A DNA stretch of 44,646 bases from an uncultured Myxococcales bacterium (GTDB lineage Bacteria; Myxococcota_A; Bradymonadia; UBA7976; UBA1532): positions 1 to 44,646 of the forward strand of contig CAINDO010000163.1 in assembly GCA_903847385.1 (NCBI GenBank), read 5' to 3'. Positions 1-13,102 of the stretch are shown here, one piece after another (positions within the stretch are counted from its first letter, which is position 1; each line of letters starts with the position of its first letter). A model generated the notes under the pieces. It had not been told where the DNA came from, searched no databases, and was given only the letters and a program-made list of their open reading frames with translations. The position numbers and the translations under genes were made by a program.

Positions 1-2337
1 GAGCTGTTCCGCTACGACCGGTCGCTCTACGGCGCGCAACTGAAACTCGACAAGGAGACGGGGCCGGACGCCCGATGGCACCACGAGGCGAACGCCTACG
101 TCGCTGATCTGGACGCCCCGGAGCGCCACGCCTACGTCGAGCTGCGGGGCACGGGCGGCTCGCTCTACTACCTGCCCTACGAGGAGCTCATCGAGGGCTC
201 GGAGCGCGTCTACCTGATCGAGCGCGACCGGGAGACGGGCATCGAGCGGCAGCGCCGTGTGCTGGTCCGGGATGCCGACTACACCATCCGCTACCGCGAG
301 GGGCGCATCCTGGTGAAGACCCCCGTGCCGCGGGTCACGCTGGACAGCTTCGGCCCGCGCCCGCAGGCCGTGAACGGACGCCGTGGCGAGGTTCTGGGCG
401 GTCACCCGGTGTACCTGGCCGTCGAGATGGACCACCGGGACCCGACGACCGAGGGCGAGATGGCCTTCGGCGCCCATGTGCGCGAGACCTTCGAGGGCGC
501 GCTCACGCTGGGCGGCGGCTACCTGGAGGAGGGCCAGTCGCGGGACGCGGCGTCGCGCTACCGCCTTTGGGGCGCCGAAGCCGGCGCGCACTACGGGCGC
601 CGCACGCGCCTCGAGACGGAGTGGGTCCAGAGCCGCAACGGCCTCGGGAGCAGCCTGTTCTCGGACGACGGCGGCTTGACCTACGAGCCCTTCCACGGGC
701 GCACCGGGGAGGGGGCCCGCGGCACCGGCATGCTCATCCGCGGCGGCCTGGAGCTCGACGACCTCATCGGCGCGGGGGATCGCGACCACTGGTACACCGA
801 GGGCTACTGGCAGTACCTGGCGCCCGGCTTCTACTCGGGCGGCACGCTGCAGTCGCAGGGCCTGGAGAAGTACGGCGCCCTGACGCGCTACACCATCAAC
901 GAGCAGCACAGCCTGCGCCTGCAGCACGACGGCGTCGTCGCCGACGAGCCGGAGACGCAGGGCGACATGGCCTTCCACGGGTTCCGGCGCAACACCACGC
1001 TCGTCGGCCACACCTATACCGACGGCCCCCTCACGCTGGACACGACCTTCGCCCACACCGAGGACGACGAAGGCGGCGATGAGGCACCGTTCATCACGGA
1101 CGTCCTCAACGTCGGCGCCGAGTACGGCCTGACGGCCAAGTGGACGCTGATTGCGGGCCAGGAGGTCGTCGTGCGCGGCGACAACCGGCTCCACGAGTCG
1201 ACGACGGACCTGCTGGCCACGACGGTCGGCGCGCGGTATCGGCCCACGTCCGAGGTCTCCATCGAGGGCACCGAGACCCTGCGCTGGTCCGGCGACAACG
1301 CCACGCAGATCGGCCTGCGGACCGAGGTGGACGACCGCCACACGGTCTACGTGAACGAACGCTTCGCCCAGCAGGACGGCAAGGCCGGCGCCACCAGCGT
1401 GGTCGGCGGCGAGGAGCGATGGGGCGAGGATCAGAGCGGCCGCAGTTACGGCGAGTATCAGCTCGAGGCCGGCGAGCTCGGCGCACGCAACCGGGCCGTG
1501 CTCGGCCTCGGCAAGCGCACGAAGCTCATCAAGGGACTCACCATCGACGCCGGGTACGAGCGCAGCCAGGTCCTGGGCGGCGCGGAGAACGGTGAGCTCA
1601 GTTCGGACACGGTGTCCCTGGGCTCCGAGTGGCTCGACTCCAAGCGCGTGAAGATCTCCGGCCGCTACGAGCTGCGCTACGACGACAACTCCGAGGAGGT
1701 CGGCCGGCGCGACCGCCTGCAGTTCCTCACGCTCAACGGCGCCGACTGGCTCCTCACGCCGGACTTCACGTTCCTTGTGCGGCTGAACTACAGCCACACG
1801 TATGACCTCGCCTTCGAGGCCACCGAGGCCGAGATGGTCGAAGGCAGCCTCGGGCTCGCGTTCCGACCCATCGCCTGGGACGACTTCGCCGCCCTGATCA
1901 AGTACACGAAGCGCTACGAGCAGCGGCCGACGGACCTGCTCGTCGAGCTGCCCATCCGGGACGAGTACGACGTGGTCTCGCTCGTGCCCGTGCTGGAGCT
2001 GCCCTGGCACTTCCAGCTCGTCGAGAAGCTCGCGCTGAAGCGGATGGCCACGCGCACGCTCAATCTGCCGACGGTCGTGAGCCAGACCATGCTCTGGATC
2101 AACCGCCTGAACTACCACATCACCCAGACGTGGGACGCGGGCGCCGAGTACCGACTGCTGACGACGACGCTCGCCGCCGGCCGCAAACACGGCGCGCTCG
2201 GCGAGGTGAACTACATCATCCAGAAGAAGGTGCGCCTCGGCGTGGGCTACAACTTCACGTCGTTCAGCGACGACGAGTTCGCCCGCCTGGACGAGGACCA
2301 CGGCGGGCCGTTCTTCCGGGTCATCGCGAACTACTGA
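1..2337 (+). CDS. Outer-membrane beta-barrel protein, 5' end outside the window
   Basis: The reading frame is open from base 1 to a TGA at 2335-2337, so the start lies upstream; 778 residues are visible. The first 110 residues contain a module around GTGGSLYYLPYEEL and DYTIRYREGRILVKTPVP. I associate that pattern with the N-terminal beta-sandwich parts of large outer-membrane proteins in deltaproteobacteria. The remainder is a long series of alternating polar/hydrophobic strands rich in Tyr, Arg and Asp. It ends in VGYNF...FFRVIANY, an aromatic C-terminus typical of barrels inserted by the BAM complex. No plug, TonB box or catalytic motif is seen, so transport or adhesion cannot be chosen. 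It converges on the DUF4157 gene with 30 bp between the stops. Beta-barrel fold is likely; function is unknown. Confidence 0.6.
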   Translation, partial: ELFRYDRSLYGAQLKLDKETGPDARWHHEANAYVADLDAPERHAYVELRGTGGSLYYLPYEELIEGSERVYLIERDRETGIERQRRVLVRDADYTIRYREGRILVKTPVPRVTLDSFGPRPQAVNGRRGEVLGGHPVYLAVEMDHRDPTTEGEMAFGAHVRETFEGALTLGGGYLEEGQSRDAASRYRLWGAEAGAHYGRRTRLETEWVQSRNGLGSSLFSDDGGLTYEPFHGRTGEGARGTGMLIRGGLELDDLIGAGDRDHWYTEGYWQYLAPGFYSGGTLQSQGLEKYGALTRYTINEQHSLRLQHDGVVADEPETQGDMAFHGFRRNTTLVGHTYTDGPLTLDTTFAHTEDDEGGDEAPFITDVLNVGAEYGLTAKWTLIAGQEVVVRGDNRLHESTTDLLATTVGARYRPTSEVSIEGTETLRWSGDNATQIGLRTEVDDRHTVYVNERFAQQDGKAGATSVVGGEERWGEDQSGRSYGEYQLEAGELGARNRAVLGLGKRTKLIKGLTIDAGYERSQVLGGAENGELSSDTVSLGSEWLDSKRVKISGRYELRYDDNSEEVGRRDRLQFLTLNGADWLLTPDFTFLVRLNYSHTYDLAFEATEAEMVEGSLGLAFRPIAWDDFAALIKYTKRYEQRPTDLLVELPIRDEYDVVSLVPVLELPWHFQLVEKLALKRMATRTLNLPTVVSQTMLWINRLNYHITQTWDAGAEYRLLTTTLAAGRKHGALGEVNYIIQKKVRLGVGYNFTSFSDDEFARLDEDHGGPFFRVIANY

Positions 2338-2367
2338 GCGGCCGGCCCGACCAGGGCCCGGGCGGCG

Positions 2368-4704
2368 TCAGAGGTGAAGCACGCCGGAGCGGATGAGGCG
2401 CCCGACGCGGTCGGCCTCGAAGTCCCCGCGGTCGCTCATCATCTCCTGCACGCGCTGGAGCACGTTCTTCACGCGCTCGTCGAACTTGGCCGTCTCGGCG
2501 CGGGGGCCCTCGGAGGCCTCGAGCTGGCGGCCCTCTTCGGCGCGGTGCACGCCCCGGCGGCTCGGCGTCGCGTCCGCGGCGGCCTGGGCGCTCGGCGAGG
2601 TCGCCGCCAGGTCGTCGAGCTCCTTGGCCAGCGGGGCGCCGCCCGGGGCGACCCAGTCCAGGAACCGCGCCTCGGCGGCGAGGGCCTCGGCCTCCTTCGA
2701 CTTCACGTCGCGATCGGAGTCGGCCTGCCGCGTGTGGGTCAACTCGTGGGCCAGCAAGGCCTCGCCGCGCGGCGTGTCCGTGCGGAAGTGTTTCGGGTCG
2801 AAGAAGACCATCTTGCCGTGCGTGAAGGCCTCGGCGGACAGCGACCGGGCCATCGCGCCGGACATCGGGCCGGCGAAGACCATCACGTCACTGAAGTCGT
2901 GGCCGAAGAACGAGGCGAGGCGGTTTCGCGTGGCGGCGTCCAGCGTGCGGCGTTCGCTCGCGAGCTGAGTGGCCAGGCCCTCGGTGTCGCCGGCGCCGAC
3001 GGCGTCCAGCAGGCGGTCCGGCGTGGTCTCGGTTCGGGTCTCCCGGACGCGGATCTGCAGCTTCAGCGTGTCGAGGGTCGAGGCGCCCATGCGGACGAGG
3101 GCGTCCGCCATCTGGTCGGCCAGGATGCGCCCGCGAATCTGGGGATCCCGCGTGCCGGCGGGCAGGTCGAGCACGAGCGTCAGCTCGGCCTGCTCGGCGC
3201 GCCGGGCGGGGCGGCCGCGCATGCGCGAGCCGAGGACATCGGGCAGCGCGCCGAGCGCCGCCGAGACGACGCGCGCGGTGTCACCGCCGGTTGCGTCCGT
3301 CGGGCCCTCCACCAGCACGTTGCGGACGTCCACCGGGCCGCCGACCGGCGCGGGCATCCGGGCGGCGCGCGCGCCGGCGCCGGGCGAAGGAGGCAGGGGG
3401 GCGAGTCGGTCCGGGGGCGTGAGCGGCTGCGGCCATGCGGCGGGCCGCTCACCGGCGCGGCGGAGGAACGACTCGGGCACCCACGCCCGCCGACCGCCGA
3501 CCACGACGGGGTGAAAGCCGCCCTGGGGCGGACCGACGACCTGGACCGGCACGCCCGCCGGGGCGACGCCGACGACACGCGCGCCGGGCCCACGGGAGGA
3601 GAGCAGCGGCACCTCGGGCAGGCCCGTCGCGGGGACCAGGGCGTCCGGCGCGACGGTCGCGGGCGCGGGCGGCGCCGCGACGTGCTGCGCGAGCTGTCGC
3701 CGCAGGGCGAGCGTGTCGACCTCCGGCGTGGCGTCTGCACCCGGGCGACCGCCGGTGAGCGCGACCTCCTCGGCGAAGAGCTTGCGGGCCCGTGTGGCCG
3801 CCCGTTCGGCGCCACGACCGCCGGACACCGCAGCGTTCACGGCCTTCGCGGCCGCTTGCCGCACCGTCGCGAGGCGCTCGGGGCTCGCCGTCGGGGCGGC
3901 GTCACGCGCCAGGGGAGCGTCCAGGCGCGCCGTCGCCTCGTCCAGCGCGGAGAGGTACGGATTGTCTCGGGAGGCGGGCTGCCGCTCGATCGTGACGCGC
4001 GTCGCGGGACCGGCCTCGGGGGCGAGCGCCTCCTGCTCGGGCGCCCGGCCGGCCGACGCCAGGTGCGCGCGCAGGGTCGCAACGGTCTCGCCCGAGATCT
4101 GGGTGGTCGGCGGCAGCAGGGCGTCCAGCGCGGCGTCGTGCCGGCGCTCGCGCACCAGGCGCCGCTGCAGGTCCACGCGCAGGTTCACGAGCTGGGCGCG
4201 GCGCGCCTTGTCCTCGGCCGCGGCCTCGAGCGCCCGCAGCCGTGCGATGGCCTCCGTCAGATCCGCCGCCCGGCGCAGGGCCTCGGGGGCCGGGGCTTCG
4301 GGCCGCTTGCGGGGCAGGTCGTCCTCGTCGTCCTCGGTGAACAGCCGGCGGGCCATGCGGCGCGCCTTCTTCTCGACGCCCGCGCCTGCCTCGGGCACGT
4401 CCGGCACGATCTTGTCCCAGGAGACCAGGCCCATGCCCGCGGGGCTCGGCATGTCGAACTTCAGGGCGCCGTCGATGAGCGGCTCGAGCATCAACAGCTC
4501 TCGCCCGAAGGCGTCGGCGTCCGGGGCGTCACCCTGCTCGCGCAAGGTCGCCGCGCTCGCGAGGCGCAGTTCGGCGTACGGACCGACGTCGGCGTAGCGC
4601 TCCAGCCCCCAGCCCAGGCGCTCGGGGAGCACCTCGGCGGGCATGTTGCCGACATCCGCCCCGGTCAGGGGCCCAAAGAAGACTCCGGGATCGCCGTCGA
4701 ACAT
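2368..4704 (-). CDS. DUF4157 (HExxH zinc-peptidase-like) large protein with SH3-like segment
   Basis: This encodes 778 residues from ATG 4704, chosen because AGGGTGAT lies just before it; an in-frame GTG at 4728 would add eight residues. Near the C-terminus, about residues 590-665, is a DUF4157 domain: FGHDFSDVMVF, then AFTHGKMVFFDP, then HELTHTRQ at about 653-660, which supplies an HExxH site. In the middle (about 355-395) VVGVAPAGVPVQVVGPPQGG and RRAWVPESFLRR resemble an SH3b-like fold. The rest is Ala/Pro/Arg-rich with probable coiled coils around residues 150-210. There is no signal peptide. DUF4157 proteins are often encoded with extracellular contractile injection systems, where they are suspected cargo, but no sheath, tube or baseplate gene lies in this window. 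A role as cargo or toxin is inference only. Confidence 0.7.
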   Translation of the reverse strand: MFDGDPGVFFGPLTGADVGNMPAEVLPERLGWGLERYADVGPYAELRLASAATLREQGDAPDADAFGRELLMLEPLIDGALKFDMPSPAGMGLVSWDKIVPDVPEAGAGVEKKARRMARRLFTEDDEDDLPRKRPEAPAPEALRRAADLTEAIARLRALEAAAEDKARRAQLVNLRVDLQRRLVRERRHDAALDALLPPTTQISGETVATLRAHLASAGRAPEQEALAPEAGPATRVTIERQPASRDNPYLSALDEATARLDAPLARDAAPTASPERLATVRQAAAKAVNAAVSGGRGAERAATRARKLFAEEVALTGGRPGADATPEVDTLALRRQLAQHVAAPPAPATVAPDALVPATGLPEVPLLSSRGPGARVVGVAPAGVPVQVVGPPQGGFHPVVVGGRRAWVPESFLRRAGERPAAWPQPLTPPDRLAPLPPSPGAGARAARMPAPVGGPVDVRNVLVEGPTDATGGDTARVVSAALGALPDVLGSRMRGRPARRAEQAELTLVLDLPAGTRDPQIRGRILADQMADALVRMGASTLDTLKLQIRVRETRTETTPDRLLDAVGAGDTEGLATQLASERRTLDAATRNRLASFFGHDFSDVMVFAGPMSGAMARSLSAEAFTHGKMVFFDPKHFRTDTPRGEALLAHELTHTRQADSDRDVKSKEAEALAAEARFLDWVAPGGAPLAKELDDLAATSPSAQAAADATPSRRGVHRAEEGRQLEASEGPRAETAKFDERVKNVLQRVQEMMSDRGDFEADRVGRLIRSGVLHL

Positions 4705-4820
4705 GGGATCACCCTGCGCAGCGAGCACGACCGGGCCCGCGCCGCGCCGAAGACTTTAGTGGAAGGCGCCTCGGGCCTCAACGGCAGGTCACCGCGAAAT
4801 TCAGAACGATTCCGCGACTG

Positions 4821-4829
4821 TGGTATGGT
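4821..4829 (+). promoter_or_regulatory. Extended -10 promoter element for the receiver-PilZ gene
   Basis: TGGTATGGT fits the TGnTAnnnT extended -10 pattern and lies 19 nt before the ATG at 4849. A weak -35 candidate TTCAGA sits 18 nt upstream of the -10 hexamer. The leader would be about 13 nt and would include the GGAG ribosome binding site. Confidence 0.35.
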
Positions 4830-4848
4830 CCTTGCGCTCGGAGCAACG

Positions 4849-5604
4849 ATGGCCAAGAAGATCCTCACAGTCGAAGACGCGCCGAACATCCGGAAGCTCA
4901 TCGTCTACAACCTGAAACGCGCAGGTTACGAGGTGATCGAGGCGGAGGACGGCAAAGCCGCCGTGCGCGTGCTGCAGCAGTTCGTGCCGGACCTGATCAT
5001 CCTCGACATTCGCATGCCGGAGATGGACGGGTTCGCGCTCCTGGAGCTGATGCGCAAGTACCCGAAGGCGGCGGCGATCCCGGTGATCATGCTCACGGCG
5101 CTCAGCACCGCGGCCGATCTCGACCGTGCGCTGCAGCTCGGCGTCGTGGACTACCTCGTCAAGCCGCTGGACCCCACGCTCCTGCTGGCCAAGGTCGAGT
5201 CCGTGCTCTCCCGCGAGACGCTGTCGACGGTCAACGCCACCCCGGCGGCGGTGGGCGAGTGGCGCGGCCCGAACCGCCGCCAGTTCGTGCGCGGCAGCAT
5301 CCACGGCGTGTCCATGGCCCCGCTCCCGGGCGGGACCGGCGTGAACATCGGCGAGGGCGGCCTGTCCTGGCTGACCAAGACGCCGCCGGCCAACGGCGAG
5401 ATCGTCACCATCGACGCGCCCGTGTTCTTCAACGCGGTCGGCATCGCGGACGGTCCGCTCCGCGTGCGGGTCGTGTTTCTCCACAACCTGCACGACGGCT
5501 ATTTCCGGGTGGGCTCGACCTTCATCGGCCTGCCGGAGAACGCCCGCAACGCCGTCCGGCGCTACGTGCTCGAGCGCCAGAACCGCTTCGTCGCGGGCGG
5601 CTGA
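4849..5604 (+). CDS. Response regulator, receiver domain plus PilZ domain
   Basis: The protein has 251 residues. Residues 1-122 form a CheY-like receiver with acidic pair E9/D10, phosphoacceptor D53 (ILDIRMPEMDG), T83 and K105. Residues 140-245 form a PilZ domain, the c-di-GMP binding fold, with RxxxR at R144-R148 and NIGEGG at 166-171 in place of the usual (D/N)xSxxG, so the Ser is Gly. There is no DNA-binding output domain. The architecture suggests phosphorylation-dependent c-di-GMP signalling, for example on motility, but the partner kinase is not adjacent. The start at 4849 has GGAG five bases upstream; an in-frame ATG at 4825 falls inside the probable promoter and is less likely. It converges on enolase with 3 bp between stops. 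Confidence 0.85.
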   Translation: MAKKILTVEDAPNIRKLIVYNLKRAGYEVIEAEDGKAAVRVLQQFVPDLIILDIRMPEMDGFALLELMRKYPKAAAIPVIMLTALSTAADLDRALQLGVVDYLVKPLDPTLLLAKVESVLSRETLSTVNATPAAVGEWRGPNRRQFVRGSIHGVSMAPLPGGTGVNIGEGGLSWLTKTPPANGEIVTIDAPVFFNAVGIADGPLRVRVVFLHNLHDGYFRVGSTFIGLPENARNAVRRYVLERQNRFVAGG

Positions 5605-5607
5605 GGC

Positions 5608-9630
<4,023 letters not shown>

Positions 9631-9643
<13 letters not shown>

Positions 9644-11460
9644 TTCATCGCCCCGCCCGGGTCCTCTTCGTCGCGTGCCTGGCCGCCTGTGCCGAGGGCA
9701 GCGGCGGCGGCGCGACCGTCACGCCCCCCCTGGCCGTGGGCATCGAGTCCGTGCTGGCCGATGTCGTGCTGCCCGGGAGTCGCGTTCAGATCCGGGGTGA
9801 CGGTTTCCTGGAGAGCGCCACGTTCGAGGTCACGCTGGACGGCTCGACCGCCGGCGGCGCGGTGCTCTCGCTGCCGGCCGAGCGCGTGGACGACCGGACG
9901 ATGATCGTGACCTTCCCGCCGGAGCAGGTCGGCGCGCTCCCCGAGGGCACGCTCGCGGGCGACCTGGTGCTGGCCGTGGACGCCGGCGCGGCGCACGGCG
10001 AGGCGATCGTGCCCGTGCAGTTCGACCTGCGGCACGCGCTGGACCCCACGGTGACGGCGCCGCAGGCGGGCGTGTTTCCCCAGACGCCCATGGTGCTGCT
10101 CGGGCAGGGGTTCCTGCTCGACGGCGAGGGGCAGTCGCTGCTCTCGATGCGCGGCACCTTCACGCCGGACGCCGGCGGGCCCGCGGCCGAGGTCTCGCTC
10201 ACCGAGGTCCCCCTGACTTCGCCCCCGCTCGCCGCAGGGCAGGCCCCCGAGCGCGGCATCGTCGAGACCGTGTTCGACCCGGCCTGGATGGGCATCTCGC
10301 CGGGGCACTTCCAGGGTGAGATCCAGGTCACCAACCAGGGTCGCGGCTGGTCCCGGGAGTCGACCTGGATCCCCGTCCGACTCGACCTCCTGCCGCCGGC
10401 GATCGAGGCGATCTCCCCGGGCGAGGCGAGCCGTGGCCAGAAGATCACCGTGTTGGGGCAGGGGTTCCTCGGCGGCGAGGCCGGCACGACCTTCGTGCGC
10501 CTCGAGGGCGACTTCCAGCCGGACGTGGGCGAGTCACGCCCGCTGCCGGCCGGCGGGCTCGAGCTCTCACCCGTTTGGCTCTCCGGCAACGAGCTCGCGT
10601 TCTCGATGCGCGTCCACTACGACGCCGACTGTCAGAGCCGCGACCTGGGCGCCAACCCGGGCGTGATGACCGGCACCGCGACCCCGGTGATCGCGCGGGG
10701 CGACGAGACGGTCGAGGGCGTGCCGGCGCCGGTCACGTTCCGGATCCTGCCCTCGAAGCAGGTCGTATGGCTGCGGTTCCTGCCGGCGTTCACCGACTCG
10801 CTGCGCATCTTCGGCCTGCGCAACGTCAGCGGCGCCGTCCAGACGCGTGTGCTCGAGGTGCTGCGCCGCGACTACAGCGGCATCAACATGGACTTCCGGC
10901 TCGTGGAGCCGTCGGACTTTCTCGACTACGCCATCCTGGAGGTCGGCGGTCCGGACCCCAACGGCCAGCAGCTCTTCGGCCTGGACAACACGCCGGATCT
11001 GGACCACTGCAACGAACGTCTGGCCGACAACCTGGCCGGTCGCAACGCCGACGGTGCGGGGTACGGCGGCATCTTCGTGGAGTCTTTCCTGCAGTTCTCG
11101 CCGGCCACGGGCTCGGAGAACCCCCTGGCCGATCCGACCTTCGACGCCATCTTCGCCGATGTCCGTGAGACGCCGGTCACGGCGGCCGAGTATCCGGACG
11201 GCCCGCGGGGCGGGACCATCGCCCAGGCGATTCACACGCTCGGCAGCCTGGTGGGCAACACGGCCACGCACGAGCTCGGCCACTCCCTGGGCCTGCCGGT
11301 CTTCCCCGGCTGCGGCGAGTATCACACCGCCCCCGGGCCGATGCAGATCATGGACTGCGGCGCGGACCGGCCCTTCTCCGAGCGTGCGGAGCTCGACGGC
11401 GGGCACGGCGCCTTCAACCCCGAGGACATCGAGTACCTGCAGAGCGTGCTGCCGCTCTGA
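9631..11460 (+). CDS. TIG-repeat lipoprotein with C-terminal metzincin-like HExxH site
   Basis: The protein has 609 residues. A short signal, MPAVIHRPARVLFVACLAAC, puts the lipidated Cys at C20. Three stretches resemble IPT/TIG beta-sandwiches, each with a G-x-G-F core: LPGSRVQIRGDGFLES near residue 45, FPQTPMVLLGQGFLLDG near 150, and SPGEASRGQKITVLGQGFLG near 265. The C-terminal third contains HELGHSLGLPV (H547, E548, H551) followed by MQIMD, which resembles a Met-turn. Metzincins use HExxHxxGxxH/D; the eleventh position here is V557, so the third zinc ligand is not where expected. H565 is a candidate. Its start overlaps the previous lipoprotein gene by 13 bp, implying translational coupling. 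An outer-membrane or surface protease is plausible but unproven. Confidence 0.75.
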
Positions 11461-11463
11461 GGC

Positions 11464-12186
11464 TCACTTCTCCAGGGCGATCTCCCGGCGGCGGACCACG
11501 ACGCCGCCGAGGACGAGGCTCACGGCCGCCACCCCGAGCAGCACGACCAACCCCACGGGCGCGCTCGGCGGCTGCCAGAGCGAGGAGAGCAGCCCGGGAC
11601 GCGGCCGAAAGCCCGTCAGGCCGCGCAGGTGGCTCTGCAGCGTCAGGTGCCCGATGAACCCCGGCGCCAGGGAGACGAGGCTCTCCCAGAAGATGAGCCA
11701 GGCGAGGCCGACCCAGGTCGACCATTTCATCAGCAGGCCGAGCAGGGCGAACACGCCGGTGTAGGCCAGCGTCGCGGCGAGGCCGGCGATGATGACCCGC
11801 GCGCCGGTGGCGCCGTCCAGCAGGGTGGCCTCGACGACCAGGAACGGCATGGACAGGAGCAAGACCGGCACCATGGCCGCCACGACACGCGCACCATAGA
11901 TCCAGCCCCGGTCGAGGGGCCGGGTGAAGCTGTAGGTGATGGTCTGGTCCTCGATCTCCTCGCGCAGCACGCCCCCCCCGAAGAACAGCGAGAGCAGCGG
12001 CACGACGAAGAAGAGGATCTGCTCGGCGGCCTCGGCCGCGGGGACCCGGCCCCCCAGCCGCATGGACAGATAACCGAGCACACACGCGATGGCCCAGCCG
12101 CGGAAGGCCTTCTTCTGGAGGTTCCGGCGGGCGTGGAACTGCGCCCAGAAGAGCGCGAGGGGCAGGGGGGCGGGGGCGTCAGTCAT
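11464..12186 (-). CDS. ABC-2 type transporter permease (second)
   Basis: This 240-residue membrane protein has about six hydrophobic segments, at residues 28-42, 52-68, 105-125, 130-155, 165-185 and 208-230. It has the EEIEDQTITYSFTRPLDR segment typical of ABC-2 permeases whose first cytoplasmic loop follows the first two helices. It ends in a basic VVRRREIALEK tail. Its ATG overlaps the end of the upstream ATPase gene by 8 bp, making it the last gene of the four-gene operon starting at 14918. Substrate cannot be told from the sequence; ABC-2 exporters move drugs, polysaccharides, lipids or peptides, and some such sets serve gliding or nodulation factor export. It converges on the TIG/protease lipoprotein gene with 3 bp between stops. 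Confidence 0.8.
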   Translation of the reverse strand: MTDAPAPLPLALFWAQFHARRNLQKKAFRGWAIACVLGYLSMRLGGRVPAAEAAEQILFFVVPLLSLFFGGGVLREEIEDQTITYSFTRPLDRGWIYGARVVAAMVPVLLLSMPFLVVEATLLDGATGARVIIAGLAATLAYTGVFALLGLLMKWSTWVGLAWLIFWESLVSLAPGFIGHLTLQSHLRGLTGFRPRPGLLSSLWQPPSAPVGLVVLLGVAAVSLVLGGVVVRRREIALEK

Positions 12187-13102
12187 CGTGCATCAGGTAC
12201 CGGTACAGGCTCTCGAGATCGGCGTCCGGAGAGGTGAATCGAATCAGCCCCAGGCCGAGGCGCCGGGCGACCTCGGGGACCTCCTGACAGGCGGCGTCGA
12301 GCTGCGTCGTGGTGATCTCGAGCGTGGTGTCGTCGTTCACCTCGGCGGTGCGGACGTGGGCGAGTTCGAGCAGCGCCGCGGCGAAGGCGCGGGCCCGCGG
12401 CGCGTCCACCTCGATGCCGATGCGATACGGGCGGTCCTCGATCAGCTCGCGCAGCCGCAGGAAGTCGCCTTGTGCACGCAAGCGCCCGAACCGGATGAGC
12501 ACGACCCGATGGGTCATGGCCTCGACCTCGTGCAGCACGTGGCTCGACACCACGACGCAGCGCCCCTCGGCCCCCAACGAGGCCACCAGGCGGATCAGAT
12601 CGGCCCGGGCCACGGGATCGGCGCCGTTGAGCGGCTCGTCGAGCAGAACCACCTCGGGATCGTGGGCGATGGCCTGCGCGATCTTGATGCGCTGCCGCAT
12701 GCCGCGGCTCATCTCGCGCATGCGTTTGCCCGCGTCGCGGCTCATGCCGACGCGGTCGATGGCCGCGAAGGCGCGCCGCTGGGCCTCGGCGGCCGAGAAC
12801 CCGTGCAGTCGGGTCAGGGCGGTCACGAAGACTTGCCCCGAGAGGTCCTCGTAGAAGCGGTCCTGTTCCGGGCACAGCCCCAGGCGGCGCATCGCGGCGG
12901 TCTGCGCGAAGGGGTCCATGCCCGCGAGGCGGACCTCGCCGGTGTCCGGCCGGAGCTGCCCGGCGAAGAGCTTGAGGAGCGTGGACTTGCCCGAGCCGTT
13001 CGGGCCGAGCAGGCCGGTCACGCCGGGCCCGAGCTCGAGATCGATCTCGTTCAGGGCGCGCACGAGCCCGAACATCTTGGAAACGCCCGTGGCGCGGATC
13101 AT
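12179..13102 (-). CDS. ABC transporter ATP-binding protein (second)
   Basis: The protein has 307 residues from ATG 13102. It has Walker A GPNGSGKST (33-41), a Q-loop region PEQDRF, a signature variant MSRGMRQRIKIAQAIAHDP, Walker B VVLLDEP, a D-loop NGADP and an H-loop VVVSSHVLHE. The signature is MSRGM rather than LSGGQ, common in ABC-2 exporters. The C-terminal 90 residues form a small extra domain without motifs. The start is set by a 4-bp ATGA overlap with the upstream permease stop; its own end overlaps the next permease start by 8 bp. It probably pairs with the 11464-12186 permease. Confidence 0.9.
   Translation of the reverse strand: MIRATGVSKMFGLVRALNEIDLELGPGVTGLLGPNGSGKSTLLKLFAGQLRPDTGEVRLAGMDPFAQTAAMRRLGLCPEQDRFYEDLSGQVFVTALTRLHGFSAAEAQRRAFAAIDRVGMSRDAGKRMREMSRGMRQRIKIAQAIAHDPEVVLLDEPLNGADPVARADLIRLVASLGAEGRCVVVSSHVLHEVEAMTHRVVLIRFGRLRAQGDFLRLRELIEDRPYRIGIEVDAPRARAFAAALLELAHVRTAEVNDDTTLEITTTQLDAACQEVPEVARRLGLGLIRFTSPDADLESLYRYLMHDD

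Noticed and set aside
2374..4840. Very long open frame on the plus strand opposite the DUF4157 gene, joined to the receiver-PilZ frame
   Set aside because: It is antisense shadow of a GC-rich gene with no domain, no ribosome binding site and unbalanced composition. The real regulator starts at 4849.
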